From positions 1,240,001 through 1,304,000 of the forward strand of contig NZ_CP043426.1 of assembly GCF_008245025.1 (NCBI RefSeq): 64,000 nt of DNA, given 5' to 3'. This stretch comes from Campylobacter lari subsp. concheus (GTDB lineage: Bacteria; Campylobacterota; Campylobacteria; Campylobacterales; Campylobacteraceae). Positions 39,113-49,864 of the stretch are shown here, piece after piece; position 1 is the stretch's first letter, and each line of letters starts with the position of its first letter. Made by a program: the position numbers and the translations under genes. The notes below the pieces were generated by a model that was not told the DNA's origin, did not search any database, and saw nothing but the letters and a program-made list of their open reading frames with translations.

Positions 39113-40204
39113 CTAAAAATTTTTAGAAAACTCTTCAAAAAACCTTGAATTTTCATACTCTGTACCTATACTTATACGCACAGCATTTAAACCATAACTT
39201 TGTAAATTTCTTATTATTATACCGTTTTTAAGCAGTTTTTCAGATAAATCTGTGCTATTTTTTTCATCAAAAAAATAGGTAATAAAATTTGTATAGCTTG
39301 GAATGTATCGAATTTGATAATTTTTAGCAAAATCTTCATAAAGTTTCATTTGCGAAAAATTATTTTCCAAAGTTTTTTGCACAAACTCATCATCATCTAA
39401 CGCAGCAACAGCAGCTTTTAAACTCAAATTAGTCACATTAAAAGGTGCTCTTAATTTATAAAATGCATTGATAATTTCCTTGCAAGCTATACCATAACCC
39501 ACTCTCATACCACCCAAACCATAAAGCTTAGAAAAGGTTCCTAGATATACTGCATTTTGAAATTTATGGATTAATTCCTTAGGATTGATATGTTTTTTGC
39601 TATCTTTAAATGAAGCAAATTCATTATAAGCTCCATCAATGGCTACCAAACAATCCTCATCAATTTTTTCTAAAAACTCAAAAACTAAACTTGCGTCCAA
39701 ACACTCACCTAAAGGATTATTGGGTAAGCATAAAAAAATTACTTTGATTTCATTTTTATGCTTTTGATATAACTCATACAACTCATTTAAATCATGGGTT
39801 AAGCTTGGGGTTTTATAAACCTTAACTCCTAGTTGTTTTGCATAAATTTCATACATAGCAAAGCTAACCCCACATTGCAAATAAGCCTTAGAATGATCAA
39901 GTTTTGCATGTACTATATATTCTATAATTTGATCACTCCCACTACCTATGATGAGATTTTCTTTTAAAATATCATATTTTTGCGCTAGAGCTTGTTTTAA
40001 TTCACTCATAGTATCATCAGGATACAAATGAGCTAAATGTGCATTATTTATAATAGCTTCTTTAGCTTTTTTACTTGTGCCATAAGGATTTTCATTACTC
40101 GCTAGTTTAATAACTTCTTTTAAACCATATTCTTTAGCAATTAAATCCATATCCTTGCCACTTTCATAAGTTTTAATAGCTTCTAAAAAAGGATTAAATT
40201 TCAT
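39113..40204 (-). CDS. hisC: Histidinol-phosphate aminotransferase
   Basis: A 363-residue class I PLP aminotransferase of histidine synthesis; such enzymes often also act on aromatic keto acids, which fits the link to pheA. The SNENPYG motif near residue 38, CLPNNPLGE and the PLP lysine in [15 protein letters not shown] are intact. I start at the ATG at 40204 because AGGAG lies 7 bases upstream; this overlaps the pheA end by 11 bases. Confidence 0.93.
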   Translation of the reverse strand: MKFNPFLEAIKTYESGKDMDLIAKEYGLKEVIKLASNENPYGTSKKAKEAIINNAHLAHLYPDDTMSELKQALAQKYDILKENLIIGSGSDQIIEYIVHAKLDHSKAYLQCGVSFAMYEIYAKQLGVKVYKTPSLTHDLNELYELYQKHKNEIKVIFLCLPNNPLGECLDASLVFEFLEKIDEDCLVAIDGAYNEFASFKDSKKHINPKELIHKFQNAVYLGTFSKLYGLGGMRVGYGIACKEIINAFYKLRAPFNVTNLSLKAAVAALDDDEFVQKTLENNFSQMKLYEDFAKNYQIRYIPSYTNFITYFFDEKNSTDLSEKLLKNGIIIRNLQSYGLNAVRISIGTEYENSRFFEEFSKNF

Positions 40205-41267
40205 TACTTTCTCCTGATAAATATGATCCAAGCCATTTTATATGATCAGCTTTTTTTAATACTCTTTGGACATTTTCATCATCAATATGTCCTTCAAAAT
40301 CTATATAAAAACTATGCACAAATTCTCTTGTTTTTATAGGGCGTGATTCGAGTTTTGTTAAATTTATCCCCTCTTTCTTAAACTCATATAATAAATCACT
40401 AAGTCCACCTGGTTTATGTGCAGCAAGCGCCAAGATGGAAGTTTTACAATGGGGCATTTGAGGTATTTTTATATCACTTAAAATCAAAAACCTAGTACGA
40501 TTTGCCAAATTATCCTCAATCGTTTCAAATAATATAGGTACATTATAAAGTTTTGCTGCAATCTTAGAGCAAATTGCAGCTGAAGTAACATCTTGCGAAG
40601 CTAAGTAAGCTGCATGAGCTGTGGATTTACTTGCTACAAATTCAACTTCACTTAAATCATGACTTTCTAAAAAATTTCTACATTGATTATAACCTTGTGG
40701 ATGAGAATATATACGTTTAATATCTTTTAAATTTTCACTCATACTTACAAAAGAATGATGAATATCCATATAAATTTCAGCAAAAATCTTTACATCTTCG
40801 TATTTTCCAAGACAATCAAGCGTCACACCCACTGCACCTGCTGTATTATTTTCTATAGGCACTACTCCATATTTTGCCTCTTTATGAGCTAATTCTTTAA
40901 AAACATCTTCTATATTTGCAAGTGGGGTATAACGACTCATAGCACCAAAACGCGTTCTTGCTACTTGATGAGTATAGCTTCCCTCAGGACCTAAATAAGC
41001 TATGCTTTGGGGCATTTCTAAATTTCTTGATACGGCAAAGATTTCTTGATAAATTGCTTCGATTGCATTTTGATCTAATAAGCCATGATTATAATTTTTA
41101 AGTCTATTTATAATAGCTCTTTCACGCTCAGGTCTATAAATACTTCCACCTAAATTTTGCTTAATAACTCCTATATCTTTAACATGAAGCATTCTTTCAT
41201 TAAGCAAAGCCAAAATTTTATCATCGATAGTATCGATTTTATTGCGTAATTTTTCTATCTCTTTCAT
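40194..41267 (-). CDS. pheA: Bifunctional chorismate mutase / prephenate dehydratase
   Basis: A 357-residue enzyme taking chorismate to phenylpyruvate for phenylalanine. Chorismate mutase is residues 1-85 ([19 protein letters not shown]). Prephenate dehydratase follows, starting [12 protein letters not shown], with the Thr of NRTRFL. An ACT domain near 275-350 ([24 protein letters not shown]) gives feedback control by phenylalanine. It overlaps both neighbours. Confidence 0.95.
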   Translation of the reverse strand: MKEIEKLRNKIDTIDDKILALLNERMLHVKDIGVIKQNLGGSIYRPERERAIINRLKNYNHGLLDQNAIEAIYQEIFAVSRNLEMPQSIAYLGPEGSYTHQVARTRFGAMSRYTPLANIEDVFKELAHKEAKYGVVPIENNTAGAVGVTLDCLGKYEDVKIFAEIYMDIHHSFVSMSENLKDIKRIYSHPQGYNQCRNFLESHDLSEVEFVASKSTAHAAYLASQDVTSAAICSKIAAKLYNVPILFETIEDNLANRTRFLILSDIKIPQMPHCKTSILALAAHKPGGLSDLLYEFKKEGINLTKLESRPIKTREFVHSFYIDFEGHIDDENVQRVLKKADHIKWLGSYLSGESNEI

Positions 41268-42025
41268 TTAAACCTCGATATATAGTAATCCTTAATACTA
41301 TCATATACAAAATTAAGTTTAGTTGTATCAAGACCTTGAGTGTTAGAAATTTTACCGCTTAAAACTAAGGCTGTTTGCATGCCAAGCTCACAAGCACCAA
41401 GCAAATCACCTTTAAAATCATCACTAATAATCAAAGTCTTTTCAAAACTTACATTGCAATCTTGCTGTTTTAATAAATTTAAAGCACTTTCATAAAAAGC
41501 CTTACTAGGTTTTCCTATGACTTTATAATCAAACTCGCATGCATTTTTAAGCATAGACATGATACTTCCAACACCTGGATAAAGCCTTGAGCTTTTCTTG
41601 TAAATACTACTTTCATGCATTGCTATAGCTTGCACACCATTTTTAAGATACTCTATCATACTAGCAAAATCTTGAAATTTAAAATCATCATAACTTGCTA
41701 GTAAAAATGCTTTTGGATCTTTATAATCAAGCTCATAACCTAACTCTTGAAGTGAATCTAAAAATTCTTTTGCTCCAAAAGCTGCTATTTTACAAGGTTT
41801 TAAATGATTTTTTAAAACACAAAAAGGATCAATATAAACTTTTTCATTAATTTCAAAACCCAAATTTTGCAAATAATTTAGAAAATCTAATCTTTTGGTG
41901 TTATTAGTGATAATCACATAAGGAATTTTTTCTTTATTTAAAGATTTAATGAGTTCTAAAGCACCATTTATAGGACTTTTATCATAATCTGAAATCAAAG
42001 TCCCTTGCACATCTAAAAATAACAT
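41264..42025 (-). CDS. HAD-superfamily phosphatase (NagD-like)
   Basis: A 253-residue HAD hydrolase. Motif I reads FLDVQGTL, where the usual DxDGT second Asp is replaced by Gln; motif II is ITNNTKR; the late K-P-S-K-A-F-Y and ISDDFKGDLLGA supply motifs III and IV. NagD-type layout with a C2 cap. The substrate is unknown. The changed motif I may lower phosphatase activity, since the second Asp is the general acid. It overlaps pheA by 4 bases. Confidence 0.75.
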   Translation of the reverse strand: MLFLDVQGTLISDYDKSPINGALELIKSLNKEKIPYVIITNNTKRLDFLNYLQNLGFEINEKVYIDPFCVLKNHLKPCKIAAFGAKEFLDSLQELGYELDYKDPKAFLLASYDDFKFQDFASMIEYLKNGVQAIAMHESSIYKKSSRLYPGVGSIMSMLKNACEFDYKVIGKPSKAFYESALNLLKQQDCNVSFEKTLIISDDFKGDLLGACELGMQTALVLSGKISNTQGLDTTKLNFVYDSIKDYYISRFK

Positions 42026-42026
42026 T

Positions 42027-43232
42027 TCAATCCTTTAAAAAATCAAGCTCTAAAGCAATTTGATCCTCATAACTTTCTCTTTTTCTAATCATTCTTACTG
42101 TACCATTTTCACAAGCTAGCTCACATACTCTATTGCGAGTATTATAATTACTACTCATACTAAAACCATACGCACCTGTGCTTTTAACTATGATCAAGTC
42201 TCCTGCTTTTGTTTTAGCTAATTTTCTATCTTTAGCTAAAAAATCTCCACTCTCACAAACCCCACCAACAATATCACAAAGACTCTCTTCTTTATTTTCG
42301 CTCAAAAGCTTGATTTCATGATAAGCACTATATAAACTTGGACGTAATAAATCATTCATCGCCCCATCAACAATCACAAAACGCTTTTTATCATTAAATT
42401 TTTCATATAAAACTTTAGTAACAAACTCACCTGCATTTGCCACTAAAAATCTACCAGGCTCCATACCTATACACACATCAAGACCTTGTAAACTTGCTAA
42501 AATTCCTTGAGCATAATCGTATAAATTTGGTTCTTGCTCATCTTTATAACAAACCCCTAAGCCACCACCTATATCAAAGAATTTAATATTAATTTTTAAA
42601 GCCAAAAGTTCTTTTACTAATTTTGCAACAATCGTAGAAGCTTCATGAATACTACTTACATCAAGAATTTGCGAGCCTATGTGAAAATGCACACCAACTG
42701 GCTCTAAAAATTGTGAGTTTTTAGCATAAAGATACATTTTTTTGGCACTTTCTATATCTACACCAAATTTATTTTCATGCAGACCTGTGGAAATATAAGG
42801 GTGTGTTTTAGCATCTACATTTGGATTTACTCTTATGCTTATACGAGCTATCTTTTGACTTTCTTTAGCAATTTGTTCCAAAAGAAGCATTTCTTCATAG
42901 CTTTCTAAATTTACATAAAGTATGTTTTGCTCTAAAGCATATTTTAACTCATCAGCACTTTTACCTACCCCGCTAAAAATAATTTTATAATTTTTAGCCC
43001 CTGCTTTTAAAGCTCTATAAATCTCACCTGCACTAACACAATCAAACCCGCTATCTAAAGAAACTAAAAGTTTTAAAACACTTAAATTAGAATTTGCTTT
43101 AACTGCATAAAAAATTTGTGATTTTCTTGCTTTAAAAGCATCTTTTAACATTGTAAAACGCTCTTTAATTTTATCAAAATCATAAATATAAAATGGTGTG
43201 CTGTATTCTTTTGCTAGTTTTAAATAATCCAT
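42027..43232 (-). CDS. lysA: Diaminopimelate decarboxylase
   Basis: A 401-residue fold-III PLP enzyme for the last lysine step. The PLP lysine is in FYAVKANSN near residue 46, the glycine-rich phosphate loop is GGGLG, and the catalytic Cys is in GGVCESGD. The tail carries the tyrosine of TGAYGFSMSSNYN. Spaced 1 base from the HAD gene downstream. Confidence 0.95.
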   Translation of the reverse strand: MDYLKLAKEYSTPFYIYDFDKIKERFTMLKDAFKARKSQIFYAVKANSNLSVLKLLVSLDSGFDCVSAGEIYRALKAGAKNYKIIFSGVGKSADELKYALEQNILYVNLESYEEMLLLEQIAKESQKIARISIRVNPNVDAKTHPYISTGLHENKFGVDIESAKKMYLYAKNSQFLEPVGVHFHIGSQILDVSSIHEASTIVAKLVKELLALKINIKFFDIGGGLGVCYKDEQEPNLYDYAQGILASLQGLDVCIGMEPGRFLVANAGEFVTKVLYEKFNDKKRFVIVDGAMNDLLRPSLYSAYHEIKLLSENKEESLCDIVGGVCESGDFLAKDRKLAKTKAGDLIIVKSTGAYGFSMSSNYNTRNRVCELACENGTVRMIRKRESYEDQIALELDFLKD

Positions 43233-43249
43233 AAAAACCTCACTTGTAG

Positions 43250-44311
43250 TTATTTGTGTTTAAAATAATAAAAACTTCCTATACTCATTAAAATAAATAC
43301 TGGTAGCATTATACCAAGCTCTGGAAGTAAAATTTCATTTTCACTCAATCTTGTTAATAAAAACAACAAACCCCAAACCAAAAGTATGCACACAAAAAAT
43401 ACAAAAGCTAAAAGCGCGAGATTAAAAAATCTTGCAGTTAAAGGAAAATAATAATACACAATAAGCATCAAAAATGGTGCAAAAAATGGTGTAAGAACTA
43501 AAGAGTATAAACTTGTTCTAAGTGTATTAGTAGAAATATTTTGTTTTGCAAAAATCACCATACTTTCTAGTGCGTCTAAAATAGAATAAGAAGGATTACT
43601 CTCTACCAAAGAAATTCTTTCTAAAATTTTTGGAGAAAAGTCTTCTAAACCTTTAATATTTTTAAATTCTTCTATACTTAAACCCTCTTTTGAAACAATC
43701 AAATTTTGTGGTACATTAGTAGATTTAGCATCATTTAAATCCCAAGAATCTCCATTAAATTTAGCAGTTTTTGCATGGATTATACTTTGAATGTCTAAAT
43801 TTTTTACATCAAAGATCTTTACATTATATAGGGTTTGAGAATTTGTTTTTTGTATATAAATAAATTTATCATTATATTTAATCAAAACTTCCCCGCCCTC
43901 TCTATCCATAACGCCACGCTTAAGGATATTACTTTTATATTCATCTGCATAAGCAAAAGAGCTAAAATTAAGTCCTACATAAACACAACAAAAAAACATA
44001 GCCCATAAAAAAGGATAAAAAATCACTTGATTTTTACTTAAACCCAAAGCATATAAGCTAACAAATTCATTCGAGCGTATCATATTAAAAATACATAAAA
44101 CCAAAGCAAGGACTATAGCTAAAGGTAGTATATAAGAAGCTGCTGAGCATGTTAAGAAAAATATATACAAAAGCTCTAAATTTGCACTTTTTGGCAGTCT
44201 ATTGAAATTGAGCAAAAAATCAATCGCTACAAAGAAAAAAGTCAAAGAAAAAAATAAAATAAAAAATGATTTTAAATACAAAGATGAAATATAGCGAAAA
44301 AATATACTCAT
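43250..44311 (-). CDS. LptF/LptG-family lipopolysaccharide export permease (YjgP/YjgQ)
   Basis: A 353-residue inner-membrane protein with six helices, three near the N-terminus (to about 120) and three near the C-terminus (from about 265), and a periplasmic beta-jellyroll part between. LptF and LptG together with LptB pull LPS or LOS out of the inner membrane. The early FFFVAIDFLLNFNRLPK and SLYALGLSKNQV segments are typical. Placement next to lysA and pth is as in C. jejuni. Whether it is LptF or LptG is not settled by sequence alone; LptG is more likely. Confidence 0.8.
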   Translation of the reverse strand: MSIFFRYISSLYLKSFFILFFSLTFFFVAIDFLLNFNRLPKSANLELLYIFFLTCSAASYILPLAIVLALVLCIFNMIRSNEFVSLYALGLSKNQVIFYPFLWAMFFCCVYVGLNFSSFAYADEYKSNILKRGVMDREGGEVLIKYNDKFIYIQKTNSQTLYNVKIFDVKNLDIQSIIHAKTAKFNGDSWDLNDAKSTNVPQNLIVSKEGLSIEEFKNIKGLEDFSPKILERISLVESNPSYSILDALESMVIFAKQNISTNTLRTSLYSLVLTPFFAPFLMLIVYYYFPLTARFFNLALLAFVFFVCILLVWGLLFLLTRLSENEILLPELGIMLPVFILMSIGSFYYFKHK

Positions 44312-44314
44312 CGT

Positions 44315-44854
44315 TTAACTTTTTAAAGAATATTTTGAAGCGATTTTTTCTATATCAGAATTTAAAAGCTCAAGTAAGGCTTTTTTGCTATGTTCTAAAA
44401 CCTTAATTAAGCTTTCTTGCTCTTCTTGTTTAAATTTCCCCAAAACATGAGAAATTACATCTTGTCCTTTTCCTACTCCTATGCGTACTCTCTCATAAGC
44501 ATTACCACAAAGATTATCTATACTTTTAAGTCCATTATGCCCACCACTTGATCCACCTATTTTAAATTTCAAAGCACCTAAATTTAAATCTATATCATCA
44601 TGGATTACAATAATTCTATCACATTTATAGTATTCGCTAACAGCTTTTACGCTTTCTCCGGATAAATTCATATAAGTGGAAGGTTTTAAAAAAAGAGTAG
44701 AAGAGCTTTTAAAAAGCTCTCCTTTAAATTTAGCATTTGAAAGCATTGTTGTTTGTAAGTCTTTCAAAATTAAGTCAATTAGCATAAACCCTACATTATG
44801 ACGGGTTTGGGCGTATTGTTCTCCTATATTACCAAGTCCTACGACTAAGGTCAT
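44315..44854 (-). CDS. pth: Peptidyl-tRNA hydrolase
   Basis: A 179-residue enzyme that frees tRNA from peptidyl-tRNA dropped by the ribosome. The [18 protein letters not shown] start includes the catalytic His of RHNVGF; the DDIDLNLG and [13 protein letters not shown] motifs bind substrate. It follows rplY after 1 base, the common rplY-pth pairing. Confidence 0.96.
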   Translation of the reverse strand: MTLVVGLGNIGEQYAQTRHNVGFMLIDLILKDLQTTMLSNAKFKGELFKSSSTLFLKPSTYMNLSGESVKAVSEYYKCDRIIVIHDDIDLNLGALKFKIGGSSGGHNGLKSIDNLCGNAYERVRIGVGKGQDVISHVLGKFKQEEQESLIKVLEHSKKALLELLNSDIEKIASKYSLKS

Positions 44855-44855
44855 T

Positions 44856-45392
44856 TTATCTTGCTTTTTCTACGCCAACTACAGCCACTCTATCAGCGTC
44901 AACCATAGTTACACCCTCAGGCACAACTACATCGCGGATTAAAAGTGCATCACCAACATCAAGTTTAGTTACATCTAATTCAAAATAATTTGGTAAGTTT
45001 TCAGCTGTACATTTTACTTTCAATCTTCTTTTTGATTGGATTAAAACACCTTTATTTTTAAGACCCATAGCTGTTCCTACGATTTTTACAGGAACCATAT
45101 ATTTAGAAATAACACCTTTTTGTGCTACTTTTAAATCTACGTGTTTTAATTCTGCAGTTACAGGATCTTTTTGATAATCAACTACCACAACATTTAATAC
45201 TTTATCTGCTACTTTTACATCAAAAGCCAAAGTAGTTTTTTTGCGTACTTCTTTAATAAATTCATTTACTTTAAAAGCAGCATTGATGTTTTCTAATCCT
45301 TTTCCGTAGATGTTTGCGATTAGATAACCATCTCTTTTTAAAGCTTTAGCAGCTTTTCTACCGATACTCTCTCTAACGATACCTTCTAACAT
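44856..45392 (-). CDS. rplY: 50S ribosomal protein L25 (Ctc form)
   Basis: A 178-residue protein with an N-terminal L25 5S-rRNA-binding domain and the C-terminal TL5/Ctc extension (about residues 95-178) seen in general-stress forms. Motifs include [19 protein letters not shown] and HVDLK. AGGAAA lies upstream of the ATG. It pairs with pth. Confidence 0.94.
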   Translation of the reverse strand: MLEGIVRESIGRKAAKALKRDGYLIANIYGKGLENINAAFKVNEFIKEVRKKTTLAFDVKVADKVLNVVVVDYQKDPVTAELKHVDLKVAQKGVISKYMVPVKIVGTAMGLKNKGVLIQSKRRLKVKCTAENLPNYFELDVTKLDVGDALLIRDVVVPEGVTMVDADRVAVVGVEKAR

Positions 45393-45438
45393 CTGTTTCC
45401 TTTCTAAAAAAATAAACGCTAATTATAGCTAAATAAGT

Positions 45439-46410
45439 TTATAAAGATTTTAAAATATCTTCATAAGCTATGCAAAATTGTTCTAAACCATCATCAAGTA
45501 AATCCTTGCAAGCTTTACTTAAAGCATCTTTTGAAATATTTGCATTCAATTTTTTCTCTATACACTCATCTTTTAAAGGCTCTTTAAATACGATTTGCTT
45601 ACCTTTAAAAGCCCTAATAGCATCTAGCGGTGCAGTATTAATAGCTTTATCATAAAGTAATTCTTTAATATAATAATCTTTTTCTAAATCATCACCTTTA
45701 ACACCTGTACTTGCAAATAAAGCTCTAATATTTGCTTCATTTTGTTTAATGATATAATTATAAGCCTTAGTTGCAGTGAGAATTCCTATATAATTTTTAT
45801 CTAAAACTTGATTATTTAACAATCTATCAAAACGACTCACAAAAATACTAATAACAGCTTGAGGCTCTTTTTTGGCTACAATATTATTTTTTCTAAATTC
45901 TTTTAAACCTAAATTTAAAGCTTCAAAGCATTGTTTAGTTTGCTCAAAATCAAAAATCAAAGTAGCATTTACACTAATGCCATTTTTCATCAATTCTCGC
46001 ATTACCTCATAAGAAGCTTCTGTAGCAGGAATTTTCATCATAACATTTTCTTTTGCAATTTGCGTGTATAATCTTTTTGCCTCAGCCAAAGATAAACTAG
46101 TATTATCTTTTAATCTTGGATCAATTTCAATACTAATAAAACCATCATTATTTTCATAATAATTAATAGCTAATTTATCTGCGGCTTTAGCTATATCTTC
46201 TACCGCAAGATACTCATATAAGGCTTTTTTATCTTTAAGATTTGATTTTTCGATTTTTTCTTTATAAATAGCTGAGTTTAAAATCGCATTTTTAAAAATA
46301 GCAGGATTTGAAGTAGCGCCATTGATTGTTTTTGAGTATATTAAATCTAAAAATTCATGATCTAAAAATTCATTTTCTATAAAATCACACCATAGTGAAA
46401 ATTTTTTCAT
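45439..46410 (-). CDS. tal: Transaldolase
   Basis: A 323-residue pentose-phosphate enzyme moving dihydroxyacetone between sugar phosphates. The TSNPAIF motif near residue 36 and the Schiff-base lysine in NVMMKIPATEA near 142 are intact. Campylobacter lacks complete classic glycolysis, so this route supplies sugar phosphates. It overlaps the serB stop by 4 bases. Confidence 0.93.
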   Translation of the reverse strand: MKKFSLWCDFIENEFLDHEFLDLIYSKTINGATSNPAIFKNAILNSAIYKEKIEKSNLKDKKALYEYLAVEDIAKAADKLAINYYENNDGFISIEIDPRLKDNTSLSLAEAKRLYTQIAKENVMMKIPATEASYEVMRELMKNGISVNATLIFDFEQTKQCFEALNLGLKEFRKNNIVAKKEPQAVISIFVSRFDRLLNNQVLDKNYIGILTATKAYNYIIKQNEANIRALFASTGVKGDDLEKDYYIKELLYDKAINTAPLDAIRAFKGKQIVFKEPLKDECIEKKLNANISKDALSKACKDLLDDGLEQFCIAYEDILKSL

Positions 46411-47033
46411 TGTATTACCTTTATTATTTCTTTTAAATCTTTTTTATCTACACAAATATCTGCATGAGATCTTAAAATTTCTTTGGCACAAAAAGCTATT
46501 TTTAATCCACATTCTTTAAACATAGAAATATCATTAGCTCCATCGCCCACACACATAATTTCTTCTGTTTTTAAATTTAAAAATTTCTTAAGTCTTTGCA
46601 GTATAATACCTTTTGAGTTGTTAAACATAATTTCTCCACCAACTTTTCCTGTTAAAACACCGTTTTTACTATGTAAAAAGTTAGCAAAACCAAAATCAAA
46701 ATGAAGTTTATTTTGTATTAAATCAATTCCTTCATGAAATCCACCACTAAAAACAATAATTTTTGTATTTTTATTTTTTAAATACTCGCACAATTCTTTA
46801 GCGCCATTCATCAAAGGTAAATTTTCACAGCACCTTCTTACTTGATCAACTGGCATTCCCTCAAGTAAGGCTACTCTAGCACTTAAGCTTTCAAAAAAAT
46901 CAAGCTCACCATTCATTGCTTTCTCAGTGATGCTTTTAACAGCATCACCGACATTATACTCTTGTGCTAAAATATCGATGGTTTCCCCATCCATAAGCGT
47001 AGAGTCAAAGTCAAAGGCGCAAAGCTTTATCAT
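46407..47033 (-). CDS. serB: Phosphoserine phosphatase
   Basis: A 208-residue HAD enzyme releasing serine from phosphoserine. Motif I FDFDSTLMDGE, motif II SGGFHEG and motif IV GDGANDISM are complete. It follows cheW with a 1-base overlap, so it may be partly transcribed with the chemotaxis genes. Pairs metabolically with serC at 29.1-30.2 kb. Confidence 0.94.
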   Translation of the reverse strand: MIKLCAFDFDSTLMDGETIDILAQEYNVGDAVKSITEKAMNGELDFFESLSARVALLEGMPVDQVRRCCENLPLMNGAKELCEYLKNKNTKIIVFSGGFHEGIDLIQNKLHFDFGFANFLHSKNGVLTGKVGGEIMFNNSKGIILQRLKKFLNLKTEEIMCVGDGANDISMFKECGLKIAFCAKEILRSHADICVDKKDLKEIIKVIQ

Positions 47034-47551
47034 TAAAACTCACGCTTTAACAAAGCTTCAGCTTTTAATATAGTTAAAATATTTTCTTCTCTTTTACCTA
47101 TACCAAAAATCATACCTTTTTCTTTTAGTAAAGTTTCAGGTGGCGGATCAATTCTGCTTCTGTGAATTTTGATAGCCTCTGTTAATCTATCTATCACAAA
47201 ACCCGCATTACCTGCAGGAGTTTGATTTCCATTTGCTACACCTTTTAAAACAATGTATCTAGTTTGAGGTGTCATTTTAGAACTACCTTGATTAAATCTT
47301 TTTGCAAGATCTATCAAAGGCATAACATTACCCCTCATATTAAACACACCTAAAACATAATCAGGTACACTTGGAACCCTAGTATATTCTATAGGTTTAA
47401 TAATTTCTTGAATATTAAGAATAGGAATAGCATATTCCTCATCTCCTACCACAAAACCAACAAGCTGAATAATATCCTCTTCTTTATCCACATCTGGTTC
47501 TGCAATTTGCGCTTGTTGTTTTTGCAAAACCTGGCTTAATTTATCATTCAT
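47033..47551 (-). CDS. cheW: CheW, chemotaxis adaptor
   Basis: A 172-residue adaptor that bridges chemoreceptors and the CheA kinase. The fold shows VGDEEYAIPILNIQEII and the typical FNMRGNVMPLIDLAKRF segment. Together with cheA (4 bases upstream) and cheV it forms the chemotaxis core operon. Confidence 0.95.
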   Translation of the reverse strand: MNDKLSQVLQKQQAQIAEPDVDKEEDIIQLVGFVVGDEEYAIPILNIQEIIKPIEYTRVPSVPDYVLGVFNMRGNVMPLIDLAKRFNQGSSKMTPQTRYIVLKGVANGNQTPAGNAGFVIDRLTEAIKIHRSRIDPPPETLLKEKGMIFGIGKREENILTILKAEALLKREF

Positions 47552-47555
47552 CTTC

Positions 47556-49862
47556 TTATCCTAGTTTTAAATTTTTTCTAACTACATTTTCTAAGTACTC
47601 TGGAGAGTAAGGCTTAGTAATATACTCAGTCATTCCTACTTCCACACCTCTTAGACGATCTGATTTACTAGTTCTTGAAGTTACCGCAACAAGTGGAAGG
47701 TTTTTGTATTTAGAATATTTTCTAATTTCACCTGCTAAGGTATAACCATCCATTCTTGGCATTTCAATATCAATCAACACTGCATCAATATCATGCTCAC
47801 CTGATTTAATTGTATTTAATGCCTCAACACCATTAGTTGCTTCTATAATACTCACACCTAGTGGTTCTAATGATTTTTGCATGATATTTCTATCCATCTT
47901 AGAATCATCCACTATAAGTACCGTATAATCGCTTGGTTTTTCTTTTACAACTTTTTTAGCTTGTGCTTCAATTTGTGCTTTAATATCTACTTTGATCTCT
48001 TTAGCTATATCCATCATAGCAGCAACATCAATAATCAAAGTAACTCTACCATCACCACGAATCGTTGCTCCTGCTATACCTTGGATGTTTTGTAAATATT
48101 CACCCATAGACTTAATAACGATTTCTTCTTGACCTACTAAAGTATCTACTATAATACCAAGCTTACTTTCTGCTACACCTATAACAACTACATAAGTTTG
48201 ATCAGTATTTTCAAGCACTTGTTTTACGCCAAATACATCTGAAAGTCTTACTAAAGATAAAACCTCATCTCTTAAGCGAAGTACGTTTTTACCTTCAATG
48301 GTATAAATATCATCAATTGGCACTCTAACTGTCTCAAGAACACTTGCAAGAGGAATAGCATAAAACTCTTCTTGTGTACCTACAAGCAATGATTGAATAA
48401 TTGCTAAAGTAAGTGGGATTTTAAGCTTCATCACAGTGCCTTTACCAAGTTCACTGTCAATCTCAATCACACCATTTAGTTTTTCAATATTAGTTTTAAC
48501 AACGTCCATTCCAACGCCACGACCTGAAACGTTAGTAATCTTAGCAGCAGTTGAAAAACCTGGTTTAAAAATCAATGCAAACGCTTCTTTATCACTCATT
48601 TGATCAGCTTCGCGCTCTGTGATTAAGTTTTTCTCTATAGCTTTTGATTTTAAAGCATCCGCATCAAGCCCTTTACCATCATCAGCAATCTCCACTACAA
48701 TATGGTTTCCTTCATTGTATGCTTTAAGATTAACGGTTCCTTTTTCTGGTTTACCATTAGCCACACGTGTTGCTGGATCTTCTATACCATGATCACACGA
48801 GTTTCTAATCATATGCATAATAGGATCGCCAATTTCTTCTACAATAGACTTATCAAGTTCAGTTTCTTCCCCTGAAATTTCAAGCTCCATTTGCTTACCA
48901 AGTTCACGACCCAAATCACGTACAACTCTTGGGAATTTATTGAAAACTTTTGCAATAGGTTGCATTCTTGTTTTCATAACTGCTAACTGAATATCTGTAG
49001 TAACAATGCTAAGTTGCGATACTACTTGGTTTAATTCTTCTAAAAATTTCTCCCCATCATATCTTTCTTCAACATCATCATAAATTTTTAATAAGCGGTT
49101 TTTACCAAGAACAAGCTCACCGATTAAATTCATCAAATGATCAAGTCTTTTTACTTCAACCCTAATGGTTTGATCCATATTTGCACCACTACTTCCACCA
49201 CCTGCTGCAGGAACTTTTTTCTCGGCAGTTGTATTTTGTGCTTGAGCAGCTGGTTTGCTTGGAGCTAGATTAGCTTCTTGTGTTTTTTTCTTTTCAGCAC
49301 GTCTTGCTTGATCTTCAGCTTTTCTTACTTTTAAAAGTCTTTCAATTTCAGCCTCAACCTCATCATCACTAAGTTTATTTACATCAACTTCAGGTTCTTC
49401 AGCCTTTGGCTCTTCTTTTATTTCTTCTTTTGACTCTTCAGTTTTAGCCGGTGCAACAGACTCTAAACTTTCACCCTCTGAAATAGCTGTTAATCTTGTA
49501 CAAATTGGAGCTATATCAAGTCCTATTGCTGTATCATTTCCATTATCTCTAATAGAATTTAATAAGGTTTTCATCATATCAATAGACTCTAAAACCACAT
49601 CCATTACTTCAGGAGTAATTTTAAGCTCATTATGTCTTGCTTTATTTAAAACATCTTCCATATGATGAGTAAGTTTTGTTAAAACATCAAAATTTAAAAA
49701 GCTTGATGAACCTTTAACAGTATGTGCAACACGGAAAATTCTATTTAATAGTTCTAAGTCTTCAGGATTTGCTTCTAATTCAACCAAATCATGATCAATT
49801 TGCTCAACTAGTTCAAAGGCTTCAACTAAAAAATCCTCAAGTATTTCTTGAATATCTTCCAT
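47556..49862 (-). CDS. cheA: CheA histidine kinase with C-terminal receiver domain (CheAY)
   Basis: A 768-residue kinase. The HPt domain carries the phosphorylated His47 (AHTVKGSS). A variable, acidic, Ala/Pro-rich linker lies at about residues 140-230. Then come the dimer domain, ATP lid with N box (HMIRNSCDHGIED), G boxes (DDGKGLD, GRGVGMDVV), the CheW-like domain, and a receiver (residues about 645-768) with Asp in IDIEMPRMDG. The fused receiver is normal for Campylobacter and Helicobacter and may act as a phosphate sink. Coupled to cheV upstream. Confidence 0.96.
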   Translation of the reverse strand: MEDIQEILEDFLVEAFELVEQIDHDLVELEANPEDLELLNRIFRVAHTVKGSSSFLNFDVLTKLTHHMEDVLNKARHNELKITPEVMDVVLESIDMMKTLLNSIRDNGNDTAIGLDIAPICTRLTAISEGESLESVAPAKTEESKEEIKEEPKAEEPEVDVNKLSDDEVEAEIERLLKVRKAEDQARRAEKKKTQEANLAPSKPAAQAQNTTAEKKVPAAGGGSSGANMDQTIRVEVKRLDHLMNLIGELVLGKNRLLKIYDDVEERYDGEKFLEELNQVVSQLSIVTTDIQLAVMKTRMQPIAKVFNKFPRVVRDLGRELGKQMELEISGEETELDKSIVEEIGDPIMHMIRNSCDHGIEDPATRVANGKPEKGTVNLKAYNEGNHIVVEIADDGKGLDADALKSKAIEKNLITEREADQMSDKEAFALIFKPGFSTAAKITNVSGRGVGMDVVKTNIEKLNGVIEIDSELGKGTVMKLKIPLTLAIIQSLLVGTQEEFYAIPLASVLETVRVPIDDIYTIEGKNVLRLRDEVLSLVRLSDVFGVKQVLENTDQTYVVVIGVAESKLGIIVDTLVGQEEIVIKSMGEYLQNIQGIAGATIRGDGRVTLIIDVAAMMDIAKEIKVDIKAQIEAQAKKVVKEKPSDYTVLIVDDSKMDRNIMQKSLEPLGVSIIEATNGVEALNTIKSGEHDIDAVLIDIEMPRMDGYTLAGEIRKYSKYKNLPLVAVTSRTSKSDRLRGVEVGMTEYITKPYSPEYLENVVRKNLKLG

Positions 49863-49864
49863 TT

